DNA from: Duganella sp. CF402
GTDB taxonomy: Bacteria; Pseudomonadota; Gammaproteobacteria; Burkholderiales; Burkholderiaceae_D
Length of the DNA stretch: 64,000 bases
Assembly: GCF_900109645.1 (NCBI RefSeq)
Contig: NZ_FOBG01000002.1
Span: 434,001-498,000, forward strand
Reading direction: 5' to 3'
The position numbers were made by a program, and so were the translations under genes. This document shows, piece after piece, positions 1-7,218 of the stretch. How positions within the stretch are numbered: the stretch's first letter is position 1; every line of letters starts with the position of its first letter. The notes beneath the pieces were generated by a model. The model saw only the letters and a program-made list of their open reading frames with translations. It had not been told where the DNA came from and did not search any database.

Positions 1-305
1 ACGCCGATGAAGATCAGCGCGGTCAGGATCATCAGCGGCAGCAAGGCCAGCATGGCGATCAGCGGAGTCACCACCGCCGTCAGCGTGCCGAGGCCGACGC
101 TGCGCAGCCAGCTGGTGCTGGTGACGAACAGGTTATGCTCGGTGAACAGCGCGTGCAGCTGGTCGACCAGCGGCTGCAAATACAGATACAGCAGCACCGC
201 CCAGACACCCAGCGCCAGCAGGAACGGCGCAATGCTCATCAACAGCATCTTGCCGTGCCATTGCGACAGGAAAGCGCGGCTCCATGCGCGCAGTACGCCA
301 ACCAT
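1..305 (-). CDS. EI24/CysZ-like membrane protein (3' end cut by window)
   Basis: The N-terminal 101 residues of an integral membrane protein are visible; the gene runs off the left edge. After a short basic amphipathic start (MVGVLRAWSRAFLSQ) there is a hydrophobic helix around residues 20-45 (LLMSIAPFLLALGVWAVLLY), a polar loop, and a second long hydrophobic stretch from about residue 75. This pattern, with the SW..R/F opening, matches EI24-domain (CysZ-like) proteins of betaproteobacteria; the family assignment rests on general resemblance only. The start codon overlaps the stop of the upstream desaturase gene (TGATG) and an AAGGAGG-like ribosome binding site lies inside that gene, so translation is probably coupled. 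Last gene of a four-gene minus-strand operon. Confidence 0.6.
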   Translation of the reverse strand, partial: MVGVLRAWSRAFLSQWHGKMLLMSIAPFLLALGVWAVLLYLYLQPLVDQLHALFTEHNLFVTSTSWLRSVGLGTLTAVVTPLIAMLALLPLMILTALIFIG

Positions 306-1297
306 CAGACCACCTCCTTGCGTGCGTATTCGACCATGCGTTTCAGACCCAGCCAGTGCTGCGACCAGAAGCCGCGTCCATATTCGCGGCCTGGCGTGCC
401 GTCCGCGCCCGGCAGCTGGTCGCGGATGCCGGTGGCGACAAACTCCGGCGTGAAATTCGCGGTGCGGAAAATCATGTCCCACACCGGCAGCAGCACGGCG
501 AAATTGCAGCCACCCAGCTTGCCGTTGGCGTTTTCATGGCCGACGCCGATCGCGTGGTGCATGCGGTGATAGCGCGGCGACACCAGCAGGCGTTCGCCCA
601 GCCAGCCAAAATGCAGACGCACGTTCGCGTGCTGCAGGCTTTGCAGGATGCGCGACACCGACACCAGCAGCACATACTGCCCCGGCTCGACGCCGATGCC
701 GATCGCGATCACGCCCATGTAGACGTCGCGCAGCAAGTCGTCCAGCAGGTGGTTGCGGTTGTCGCTCCACAGGTTCATGTTCTGCTGGCTGTGGTGCAGG
801 CCGTGCAGCGCCCACCACCAGTTGAATTTGTGCGAGGCGCGGTGATACCAGTAATCGAAGAAATCCAGCACCACGAAATACACGAAGAATGCGCCCAGCG
901 GGCCAAGTGCGGGCCACTGCGCCGGCCACAGCGCTTCGAGGTTGAACGGCTTGACGCCGTCGAAACGCAGCGCGGCGGTAACGGCGTCCAGCAGCGGATC
1001 AAGCGTCAGGAAAATCAGCACCGAGAAGATGCCGATCCGGTGCAGCACGGTGTACAGGAAATCGTTCCAGCGCGCGCGCGGATCGGTGATGTTCTGCGCC
1101 GGGATCATGGCTTCCATCGGCCGCAGCACCAGGAACAGCAGCGCCAGTTCCAGCACGCCGATCAGCAGCCACTCGGTGCCTTCGAAGGCGTCTTCAATAA
1201 ATTCGCCAAAGCCGAGCTGGAACACCAGCGGCTGGATGGCGGTTTCAAACAACCAGCCCTGGGCCAGGCCCAGCCAGTCTGAGAGGGTTTGTATCAT
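305..1297 (-). CDS. Sterol desaturase / fatty acid hydroxylase family protein
   Basis: A 330-residue integral membrane di-iron enzyme of the fatty acid hydroxylase superfamily. Three histidine clusters expected to bind the two irons are visible: HRASH around residue 163, HGLHH around residue 175, and HRMHH near residue 250, with a further NRNH between them. Four or so hydrophobic segments flank the clusters. Members hydroxylate or desaturate lipids such as sterols, carotenoids, hopanoids or fatty acids; the substrate cannot be read from sequence. It starts with ATG inside the end of the deacetylase gene (4-base ATGA overlap) and overlaps the EI24 gene by one base, so it is the third cistron of a coupled operon. 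Confidence 0.85.
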   Translation of the reverse strand: MIQTLSDWLGLAQGWLFETAIQPLVFQLGFGEFIEDAFEGTEWLLIGVLELALLFLVLRPMEAMIPAQNITDPRARWNDFLYTVLHRIGIFSVLIFLTLDPLLDAVTAALRFDGVKPFNLEALWPAQWPALGPLGAFFVYFVVLDFFDYWYHRASHKFNWWWALHGLHHSQQNMNLWSDNRNHLLDDLLRDVYMGVIAIGIGVEPGQYVLLVSVSRILQSLQHANVRLHFGWLGERLLVSPRYHRMHHAIGVGHENANGKLGGCNFAVLLPVWDMIFRTANFTPEFVATGIRDQLPGADGTPGREYGRGFWSQHWLGLKRMVEYARKEVV

Positions 1298-2286
1298 TTT
1301 TTATAGTCCGGGTGTTCGCGCAGGGTGGCGAAGCACATGTCTTTCTGTTCCAGTCCGCTGATCAGCGGTTCCAAATTCGCTGGCGCCCAGGCGTCCTTGC
1401 GCGACCAGATGCCCATGTGGATCAGCACGATGTCGCCGCCCTTCAGCTCGCGCAGCAGCTTTTTCAGCAGCACGTCGTTGGGATAGGCGCTGCTGGACAG
1501 TTCATCGCCGCTGAAGCCGGCCGGCGACCAGCCTGCATGCGCGTAGCCGCAGGCCTTGCCCATCTCCAGCAGGCGCGGCGAGGTGCGGCCCGCCGGGGCG
1601 CGCCAGATCGGGTCGAGGTGCTTGCCGGTCAGCTCGACAAAGCGTTGGTCGACGCGCTGGATTTGTTCGCAGTACTGTTTGGAGGTCAGGCTGATTTGTT
1701 TTCCGGCGCTGTCGCCAAAGCCGGGCTTGACCACGATCTTGCCGTCGGCGCCGTCCTTGGCGTAGACCACGTGGTCGAAGGTGTGCGAGCCGATGGCGTG
1801 GCCTTCCGCCACCCGCGCTTTCCAGTAGGCCGACCAGGACGGGTCGAGCGAGTAGTCGCCGCGCACGGTTTTCTCGTTGGCCAGGAAGAAGGTGGCTTTG
1901 ATCTTGTGGCGATTCAGCGTGTCGGCGATCAGCTCGGCCTGCGACTGGCTGCCGGTGTCAAAGGTCAGGTAGATGGTGCCTTTGCAGTACGAGGGCTTGC
2001 TCGCCGCAACAGGCGGGGCGACGGCGGCCGGCGCGCTAGCTGGCGCGGCCTTGGCAGCGGCTGCGGTGCCTGCTGCGCCAGCGGCGGCGGCGAGGCCGGC
2101 GGCGCGGGCTTCGGCGGCGCGCTGGGCCGGGCCGTTGCGTTCGCGCGCCTGCGCGTTGGCGGCGCGGGCGGCGGCATTGACGTCGCGCGCGCCATCGTTG
2201 ACGGCCTTGGCGGGCGCCGGCTCAACGGCGTGCACAGCCGGCGTCACCGCCAGCGCTAACAAGGTCAGGGCGGCGGCAGTTTTCAT
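1294..2286 (-). CDS. Secreted polysaccharide deacetylase (NodB/CE4 family)
   Basis: A 330-residue protein with a signal peptide (MKTAAALTLLALAVTPAVHA), an alanine-rich low-complexity linker to about residue 95, and a NodB homology domain after it. CE4 motifs seen: TFDTG (motif 1, normally TFDDG, so the second aspartate, usually a metal ligand, is threonine), HTFDH (motif 2, metal-binding histidines), RAPAG (motif 3) and LIHMG (motif 5). It would remove N- or O-acetyl groups from a periplasmic or extracellular polysaccharide, or from peptidoglycan. The altered motif 1 keeps the catalytic base position but loses one canonical aspartate. The start overlaps the upstream propeller gene by one base (TGATG). 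Confidence 0.85.
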   Translation of the reverse strand: MKTAAALTLLALAVTPAVHAVEPAPAKAVNDGARDVNAAARAANAQARERNGPAQRAAEARAAGLAAAAGAAGTAAAAKAAPASAPAAVAPPVAASKPSYCKGTIYLTFDTGSQSQAELIADTLNRHKIKATFFLANEKTVRGDYSLDPSWSAYWKARVAEGHAIGSHTFDHVVYAKDGADGKIVVKPGFGDSAGKQISLTSKQYCEQIQRVDQRFVELTGKHLDPIWRAPAGRTSPRLLEMGKACGYAHAGWSPAGFSGDELSSSAYPNDVLLKKLLRELKGGDIVLIHMGIWSRKDAWAPANLEPLISGLEQKDMCFATLREHPDYKK

Positions 2287-3248
2287 CAGCGTTGGGCAGA
2301 GTTAAAGAAGAACACACCATGCGGCGAGCGGCCTACCGGGATCGTCTTGATCACCTTGCGGGTCGCCAGGTCAATCACCGCCACCTTTTTAATCCAGCGC
2401 AGCGTGACCCACATGGTCTTGCCGTCACTGGTCACTTCCATGCAGTCCGGGCCGCCGGGCACGTTGATCTGGCCGACGTTTTCCAATGTCTTCTGATCAA
2501 TGATGTTGATCGAATTGGAAACACGGTTCGACACATAAGTGTAGCGCCCATCGCCGGCCGAGCGGAAGTTGTGCGCGCCCTGCCCGGTCTTGATGCGCTT
2601 GACGGTCTTCTGCGCTTTCCAGTCGATCACTTCGACATAGTCCTTGCCCATGATGCCGACCAACAGGTATTTATCGTCCGGCGTCATGGCGATGCCAGCT
2701 GGCAGGCTGCCGACCGGCAGCGTCCACTTCACGGTCTGCGTGATGAGGTCGATGGCGCTGACCTGGTCGCTGCCCTGCTGGGTGATGAACACCATATTGC
2801 TGGCGGCGTTGAAGGCCATGTGGCTCGGCAGCTTGGGCAACGGAATGCGCTTGGCCAGCGTCATATTGGCGCCGTCGTATTTGTACAGGTCCACGCGGTC
2901 CAGGCGCAGCGAGTTCGACACGAACCACTTCTGGTCCGGCGAAAAGCCGATCTGGTACGGGTCGAGGATGTCCTTGATCTTGCGCTGCACCTGGCCCGAT
3001 TTCGGATCGAGGAAAATCAGCTCATTGCCGACCGAGCTGGCGACGATCAGCGACTTGTTGTCCGGCGTCGCCATCAAATGGTGCGGCTCCTTGCCGACCG
3101 GGATGGTGGACAAATCCTGGTAGCTCGCCTGGTCCAGCAGTTGCACGGTGGCGTCACGTGAATTCAGGACAACCACAACATTGGCTTGCGCGCTGCCGAG
3201 GGTCAGCAAAGCGCAGGAAAGGACGATACGGCGGAAACTGCGGAGCAT
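2286..3248 (-). CDS. YncE/YVTN-family beta-propeller protein
   Basis: A 320-residue exported protein: signal peptide MLRSFRRIVLSCALLTLGSAQA, then about seven repeats of roughly 40 residues typical of YVTN/40-residue propellers (for example VGKEPHHLMATPDNKSLIV, LPAGIAMTPDDKYLLVG, IPVGRSPHGVFFF). Such propellers bind partners or redox cofactors; no catalytic residues are identifiable. It is the first cistron of a minus-strand set in which every junction overlaps, so propeller, deacetylase, desaturase and EI24 protein are probably made together. The promoter must lie in the 92 bases between this gene and the divergent FKBP gene. Confidence 0.8.
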   Translation of the reverse strand: MLRSFRRIVLSCALLTLGSAQANVVVVLNSRDATVQLLDQASYQDLSTIPVGKEPHHLMATPDNKSLIVASSVGNELIFLDPKSGQVQRKIKDILDPYQIGFSPDQKWFVSNSLRLDRVDLYKYDGANMTLAKRIPLPKLPSHMAFNAASNMVFITQQGSDQVSAIDLITQTVKWTLPVGSLPAGIAMTPDDKYLLVGIMGKDYVEVIDWKAQKTVKRIKTGQGAHNFRSAGDGRYTYVSNRVSNSINIIDQKTLENVGQINVPGGPDCMEVTSDGKTMWVTLRWIKKVAVIDLATRKVIKTIPVGRSPHGVFFFNSAQR

Positions 3249-3340
3249 GTAAGAAAATCGCTATAGAGGCAAAACCTTATTTTACGTGCAAACCCTTGCC
3301 CCTGCTACAATTCTGGCCTGTTTCTAATGAAAGGAAGATC

Positions 3341-3697
3341 ATGTCCACTATTACCACCCCATCGGGCCTGCAATACATCGAACTGACCGTGGGCGAAGGC
3401 GCCGAAGCCAAAGCCGGCCAGAACGTCACCGTGCACTACACCGGCTGGCTGCGCAACGACGACGGCAGCAAAGGCCCGAAATTCGATTCGAGCAAAGACC
3501 GCAACGATCCGTTTGAATTCGCCCTGGGCGCCGGCATGGTGATCCGTGGTTGGGACGAAGGCGTGCAAGGCATGAAGATCGGCGGCACCCGCCAGCTGAT
3601 CATTCCAGCGGACCTGGGCTACGGCTCGCGCGGCGCCGGCGGCGTGATCCCGCCAAACGCGACGCTGATCTTTGACGTCGAACTGCTGGCAGTCTAA
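3341..3697 (+). CDS. FKBP-type peptidyl-prolyl cis-trans isomerase
   Basis: A 118-residue single-domain FKBP. Visible family features are VHYTGWL, FDSS, FEFALGAGMVIRGWDEGV, GGTRQLIIPADLGYG and IPPNATLIFDVELL, covering the active-site hydrophobic pocket (Y, F, D, W, Y, F). There is no signal peptide, so it is probably cytoplasmic and assists folding. The start at 3341 is chosen because MSTITTPSGLQY is the usual beginning of short bacterial FKBPs and AAAGGAAG lies just upstream; longer in-frame versions would add an unrelated leader. The gene is monocistronic and is followed directly by a large inverted repeat. Confidence 0.95.
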   Translation: MSTITTPSGLQYIELTVGEGAEAKAGQNVTVHYTGWLRNDDGSKGPKFDSSKDRNDPFEFALGAGMVIRGWDEGVQGMKIGGTRQLIIPADLGYGSRGAGGVIPPNATLIFDVELLAV

Positions 3698-3698
3698 C

Positions 3699-3754
3699 CG
3701 TCATTCCGGCGCAGGCCGGAATCTAATTGGGTTCCGGCCTGCGCCGGAACGACG
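3699..3754. repeat. REP-like double palindrome after the FKBP gene
   Basis: Two 18-base blocks, TTCCGGCGCAGGCCGGAA (3705-3722) and its exact reverse complement TTCCGGCCTGCGCCGGAA (3732-3749), are each nearly palindromic themselves and are bracketed by CGTC and GACG. The unit can fold into one long stem or two small hairpins. The CGTCATTCCGGC...GCCGGAAT style resembles REP sequences of many proteobacteria. It sits in the 59-base gap between two convergent genes and may act as a transcription barrier. Confidence 0.75.
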
Positions 3755-3756
3755 TG

Positions 3757-4515
3757 CTAGCGCTGCCAATTGCGGCGTAAAGCTTCCATCTCGGCCCTCG
3801 GGTCGAGCATGCCGCCGACGATGCGCTGGTCGATCGCTTCCAGCAGCGCCGTCGGCATCTCGGTCCCCGCCATCCGGTAGTTGCCCATTGCAGGCAAAGG
3901 CCGCGCATTCTGCACCAGCACCGGCACCCGCCACTCTTCGCTGGCGCGACAGGCAATCCCCACCAAATCCTGCGCCATCCCCACCAGCGTGAAGCTGCGG
4001 CAGTAACTACCCTCGTTCGATAAAAAGCTCAAGCCGACGCGCACCTCGCCATCGGACGGCGCGGCGCCGCCCATCTGCTGGCTAAGCGCGAGGGCCAGCC
4101 GGCCCTGCGCCACCAGCGTGCCGTTGCGGCTGGCCACCTCGGTCGGCGCCGGCGCCGGTTCGCCCAGCCAGTTGGGCTGCCAGCGCGCCAGCCCGAACTT
4201 GCCGGCCGCCAGACCCAGCACCATCACCAGCGCCAGCGCGCTCCATTCCAGCCAGCCCCAATGCCGGCGCGTGGCCTTGCGCGCAGCCTGCTGCGTGGCC
4301 AGGCGCTGGGCCCGCACCGCCGCCAGTTGCACCACATTGGCGCCGTGGCCGGCGCGGCCGCCGGCGCACAATTCTTCATCGCGCGCGGCGCGCAAGCGCG
4401 CCACCCGCCGCACCAGCCGGCTGTCCAGACGCATGGCCGCTTCGACCTCCAAACGGGTCGCGTCGTCCAGTTCGCCATCGGCATATGCCATCAGTGTTTC
4501 GTCTGAAAAGCTCAT
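3757..4515 (-). CDS. Anti-sigma factor-like membrane protein
   Basis: A 252-residue protein beginning MSFSDETLMAYADGELDD, the opening typical of bacterial anti-sigma/transmembrane regulators (the ETLMAYADGEL segment). A single hydrophobic helix follows a basic stretch near residues 95-115 (WSALALVMVLGLAAG), giving a cytoplasmic N-terminal domain and a periplasmic C-terminal domain of about 130 residues with two cysteines. The zinc-binding H-x3-C-x2-C set is not present. The start at 4515 is preferred over one nine codons upstream because AAAGGACGGG lies at proper distance. No sigma factor gene is adjacent, so the partner, if any, must lie elsewhere. Confidence 0.65.
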   Translation of the reverse strand: MSFSDETLMAYADGELDDATRLEVEAAMRLDSRLVRRVARLRAARDEELCAGGRAGHGANVVQLAAVRAQRLATQQAARKATRRHWGWLEWSALALVMVLGLAAGKFGLARWQPNWLGEPAPAPTEVASRNGTLVAQGRLALALSQQMGGAAPSDGEVRVGLSFLSNEGSYCRSFTLVGMAQDLVGIACRASEEWRVPVLVQNARPLPAMGNYRMAGTEMPTALLEAIDQRIVGGMLDPRAEMEALRRNWQR

Positions 4516-4719
4516 GGTCCCGTCCTTTTCGCGTTCCATCATAAACCTTTTTTATGCCGGATGCGTGTTTGGCGAAAACGCGTAAGCCCTTTAAATACAA
4601 GGGTTTATTTGCGCTGCACCGCAGCGAGACAGTAAATATAAGGTGCGCTTCGTCGAGAAACCATTACATTTGACAATATTTATGCTAATCTGCGCGCTCT
4701 AATAACCAAGGAGGTAGTA

Positions 4720-5007
4720 ATGAAAAAAGGCGAACTGATTGCAGAATTTGCGAAACGCACCGAACTGTCCGCTGCTGCCGCCAACGGCGCAGTGAACACG
4801 CTGATCGCCATCATCACTGAGCGTCTGAAAAAAGGCGACTCGGTTGGCATCACTGGCTTCGGCACCTTCTCCGTCGCTAAGCGCGCTGCACGCAAAGGCC
4901 GCAATCCTGCAACCGGCGAAGCGATCAAAATCGCTGCGTCGAAAACCCCGAAATTCTCGGCTGGCGCCACGCTGAAATCGGCTGTCAACCCGACCAAGAA
5001 GAAGTAA
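4720..5007 (+). CDS. HU-family DNA-binding protein
   Basis: A 95-residue histone-like protein. The N-terminal helix pair (MKKGELIAEFAKRTELS) and the DNA-intercalating arm with GFGTFSVAKRAARKGRNPATG are standard for HU/IHF; the proline that wedges into DNA is in RNPATGE. The C-terminus carries a short lysine tail (NPTKKK). It would bind DNA as a dimer and compact the nucleoid. The ribosome binding site AAGGAGG is near-perfect and the upstream 60 bases are AT-rich, consistent with strong expression. It stands alone and ends at a hairpin terminator. Confidence 0.95.
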   Translation: MKKGELIAEFAKRTELSAAAANGAVNTLIAIITERLKKGDSVGITGFGTFSVAKRAARKGRNPATGEAIKIAASKTPKFSAGATLKSAVNPTKKK

Positions 5008-5047
5008 TTCTTCCGGAGTTTTAAGCAGTGCCCGCAAGGGCATCGGA

Positions 5048-5097
5048 AACGGCGGTTCATGCGGGCGACAAGCCCGGCATGGCCGCCGTTCTGTTTT
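5048..5097 (+). terminator. Rho-independent terminator after the HU gene
   Basis: AACGGCGG at 5048-5055 pairs with CCGCCGTT at 5083-5090, with an inner GGGC/GCCC pairing, and CTGTTTTG follows. Position 40 bases after the stop codon fits a terminator. Confidence 0.7.
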
Positions 5098-5168
5098 GGA
5101 GCCCGCACTCTAGCGCCGCCGGTTTATGATGGCGCGGTCATCACAACCAATCAATCAAGGAGCGCGGT

Positions 5169-5420
5169 ATGAGTTTGCAAGAACAATTTGATCAAGCCCA
5201 GGCGGACTCGAAGAATCTGCCGGAACGTCCGGACAATATGACCCTGCTGAAGATCTACGCCCTGTTCAAACAGGCGTCGGCCGGCGACGTCAGCGGCGAC
5301 CGTCCAGGCATGACCGACTTCGTCGGCCGCGCCAAATACGATGCGTGGGCTGAGTTGAAAGGCAAGACCCAGGACGAAGCCAAGCAGCTGTACATCGACC
5401 TGATCGAAGACCTGAAATAA
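5169..5420 (+). CDS. Acyl-CoA-binding protein
   Basis: An 83-residue four-helix ACBP. The ligand-contact pattern is clear: LKIYALFKQASAGD (tyrosine and lysine that contact the CoA phosphate and adenine), then KYDAWAELKG and the closing helix EAKQLYIDLIEDL. Members bind long-chain acyl-CoA esters in the cytosol and buffer or deliver them to lipid enzymes. It is common in betaproteobacteria with PHA and fatty-acid metabolism, which fits PHA genes nearby. It has its own AAGGAG ribosome binding site and ends in a strong bidirectional terminator. Confidence 0.93.
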   Translation: MSLQEQFDQAQADSKNLPERPDNMTLLKIYALFKQASAGDVSGDRPGMTDFVGRAKYDAWAELKGKTQDEAKQLYIDLIEDLK

Positions 5421-5424
5421 AAAA

Positions 5425-5453
5425 AAAGGCCCTTGCGGGCCTTTTGCTTTTTT
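5425..5453. terminator. Bidirectional terminator between ACBP and PEP-CTERM genes
   Basis: AAAGGCCC, a TTGC loop, and GGGCCTTT form a hairpin at 5425-5444, flanked by an A-run on the left and T-rich sequence on the right, so it can stop transcription from both converging genes. Confidence 0.85.
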
Positions 5454-6234
5454 ATGCCTTGCGGCGTCGCGCCGCAAAACCGACCAGGCCGAGGCCGGCC
5501 AGCAGCATGGCGTAGGTTTCCGGCTCCGGCACAGCCGAGGTCAGGCTGAACGAGGTGATGCGCTGATCAGCATCGGTGCCGCCGGTGCCGCCGGTGAAGC
5601 CGACGTACATGGTGCTGCCGAACTTGGCGGACAGGTCCACAGTCTTGGCATCGCTGACCGCGTACGACAAACCAGTGCTGTTATCGAGGAAGGTGCCGGT
5701 CATGGTCAGCTCGTGCGTGACCGCGTTGTAGCTGACGGTCTCGGTGCCGCTCACATTGTTCGACGCGCCCAGGTTGAACGGCGCATCTTTCAGGCCTTGT
5801 ACCACGCCGTTGGTGCTCAGGCCGTAGTCGTTCTGGTTCCACGACAGGATCACCGAACCCACCGCCGAGGCGCCCTTGCCGCCCAGGTTCCAGTAGCCGA
5901 CGTCGCCGCCACCGACGCCGGTGATGTTGTTGCCGATGTTCTGGAACGCCAGCGTGATGCCATCCGCCATCTTGCCGCTGTCGTCGCCTTTCAGCGAGAA
6001 CGAGAAGGTGGTGCTGAACGATTGCGAAGTCGAGACGCTCTGCGCCAGCCAGCCGGCGCCGGCCACGCCCGACGGATGCGACACATTGGTGGCCTGCGTC
6101 AGCTGCAGCGCGCCATCAACGATTTTCGCGCTGCCTGCCAGATTGAGCGAGGTCAGATCGATCACCGCAGCGGAAGCCGGTACGGCAATGATAGCGGTAG
6201 CAGCAGCGAGGGAGATGGCAAGCATGGAGCGCAT
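5452..6234 (-). CDS. PEP-CTERM protein with L-type lectin-like fold
   Basis: A 260-residue exported protein. It has a signal peptide (MRSMLAISLAAATAIIAVPASA), a central region resembling legume-lectin-type beta-sandwich domains (TFSFSLKG, DGITLAFQN, and a late MYVGFTGGTGG segment), and a C-terminal PEP-CTERM sorting signal: VPEPETYAMLLAGLGLVGFA followed by ARRRKA. PEP-CTERM proteins are cut by an exosortase, which is not encoded in this window. It probably binds carbohydrate in or near the exopolysaccharide layer; this is inferred. The start is chosen at 6234 because AAGGA precedes it and it yields the signal peptide, removing 35 unlikely upstream residues. Confidence 0.85.
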   Translation of the reverse strand: MRSMLAISLAAATAIIAVPASAAVIDLTSLNLAGSAKIVDGALQLTQATNVSHPSGVAGAGWLAQSVSTSQSFSTTFSFSLKGDDSGKMADGITLAFQNIGNNITGVGGGDVGYWNLGGKGASAVGSVILSWNQNDYGLSTNGVVQGLKDAPFNLGASNNVSGTETVSYNAVTHELTMTGTFLDNSTGLSYAVSDAKTVDLSAKFGSTMYVGFTGGTGGTDADQRITSFSLTSAVPEPETYAMLLAGLGLVGFAARRRKA

Positions 6235-6330
6235 GGCGTGGTCCTTAAGATAGTAAAAGACTGATTGAATTAAATGCATCGATAGCCACGCATTATACTG
6301 ATGCCATTCTTTTACGCAATTGAATTTTAC

Positions 6331-6353
6331 AAAAAACAATAATAATTGTTTTT
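6331..6353 (-). terminator. Terminator of the PHA-system gene
   Basis: AAAAACAAT (6332-6340) and ATTGTTTTT (6345-6353) form a 9-base-pair stem with an AATA loop; read on the minus strand it is followed by a T-run. It overlaps the stop codon of the PHA-system gene. Confidence 0.6.
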
Positions 6354-6630
6354 AGGAAATAAAAACCTTCTGCATTTTCTCGCTGACCTTGGCCTTGACC
6401 ATGTCCGCCATCATGCTGATCGGGAAGCCCAGCGCGATCTGCAACTGGGCCTGGTTCGGATGCAAAGTCAGCGCGCCGTTGACGCCGCTGCGCTCGAAGC
6501 GCAGCACGTCGCCGTCCCAGCGGCAGGCCAGTTCGAACTGTTCAGCCAGCTTGTCGGCCACTTGCTGGGCCGCCGCGCGGGCCTGTTCCGGCGCCAGGCT
6601 GTGCGCCTGGACGATGTTGATGTCCGCCAT
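6352..6630 (-). CDS. Polyhydroxyalkanoic acid system family protein
   Basis: A 92-residue protein (MADINIVQAHSLAPEQARAA...) that matches short proteins annotated as PHA granule/system components: an N-terminal beta-strand and helix with AAQQVADKLAEQF, then FERSGVNGALTLHPNQAQLQIALGFPISMM and an amphipathic C-terminal helix. These occur beside PHA genes; their biochemical role is not settled. The start at 6630 has GGGGAT upstream. An intracellular PHA depolymerase lies 1.9 kb away on the other strand, supporting the link. Confidence 0.8.
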   Translation of the reverse strand: MADINIVQAHSLAPEQARAAAQQVADKLAEQFELACRWDGDVLRFERSGVNGALTLHPNQAQLQIALGFPISMMADMVKAKVSEKMQKVFIS

Positions 6631-6718
6631 GCGGATCCCCCTGCTCTGAATAAACAAAGGCGCAATGATGCCAGTTGCGCGCTGGCCGCGCCAGTCTGTG
6701 CGGGGGCCGAATGAATTT

Positions 6719-6741
6719 GCTTATATGTATTGTATATAAGC
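6719..6741. promoter_or_regulatory. Dyad in the fdxA upstream region
   Basis: GCTTATAT and ATATAAGC form a perfect 8-base inverted repeat with a 7-base spacer, in the 221-base gap between the divergent PHA-system gene and fdxA. Size and symmetry suit an operator; the protein is unknown. Confidence 0.4.
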
Positions 6742-6851
6742 GCGAATTGTGAGAAAGAGCGAATTACCTTAAAATACAGTGCTTTGCCGAGGTTAGCCAG
6801 GCACCGCCCCCGCCACCGACGCCGCTGCACACCAACATTGATAGGACTGTT

Positions 6852-7175
6852 ATGACCCACGTTGTCACCGAATCTTGCATCGCCTGCCGCTACACGGATT
6901 GCGTCGATGTTTGCCCGGTAGATTGTTTCCGCCAAGGCCCAAACTTCCTCGCCATCGATCCTGACGAGTGCATCGACTGCGCCGTGTGCGTGGCCGAATG
7001 CCCAGTCAACGCGATCTACGCCGAAGAGGACGTCCCAGGCGATCAACAGCAATTCATCAAGCTCAACGTTGATCTGGCACGCAAATGGCCTTCGATTACC
7101 AAGACGGTCGCGCCGCTGGCCGACGCCGACCAGTTCAAGGACGTCAAAGAGAAACTGCAACTGCTGGTGCGCTAA
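6852..7175 (+). CDS. fdxA: Ferredoxin FdxA (two iron-sulfur clusters)
   Basis: A 107-residue ferredoxin of the Azotobacter FdI/FdxA type. Near the N-terminus are CIACRYTDCVDVCPVDC (the 3Fe-4S/4Fe-4S arrangement with the extended spacing) and then CIDCAVCVAECP, followed by the characteristic 40-residue C-terminal extension with LARKWPSITK. It transfers electrons at low potential in the cytoplasm. The next gene encodes a ferredoxin-NADP reductase-like flavoenzyme 43 bases downstream, so the two likely form a redox pair. Confidence 0.93.
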   Translation: MTHVVTESCIACRYTDCVDVCPVDCFRQGPNFLAIDPDECIDCAVCVAECPVNAIYAEEDVPGDQQQFIKLNVDLARKWPSITKTVAPLADADQFKDVKEKLQLLVR

Positions 7176-7218
7176 GCCACCCGCACCTTTGCATCACTGA
7201 AATCACAGGAAACCACGT

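Noticed and set aside
4670..4691. TTGACA hexamer before the HU gene as a -35 box
   Set aside because: The only -10-like hexamers (TATGCT, TAATCT) lie 5 and 10 bases away, far short of the usual 16-18 base spacing.
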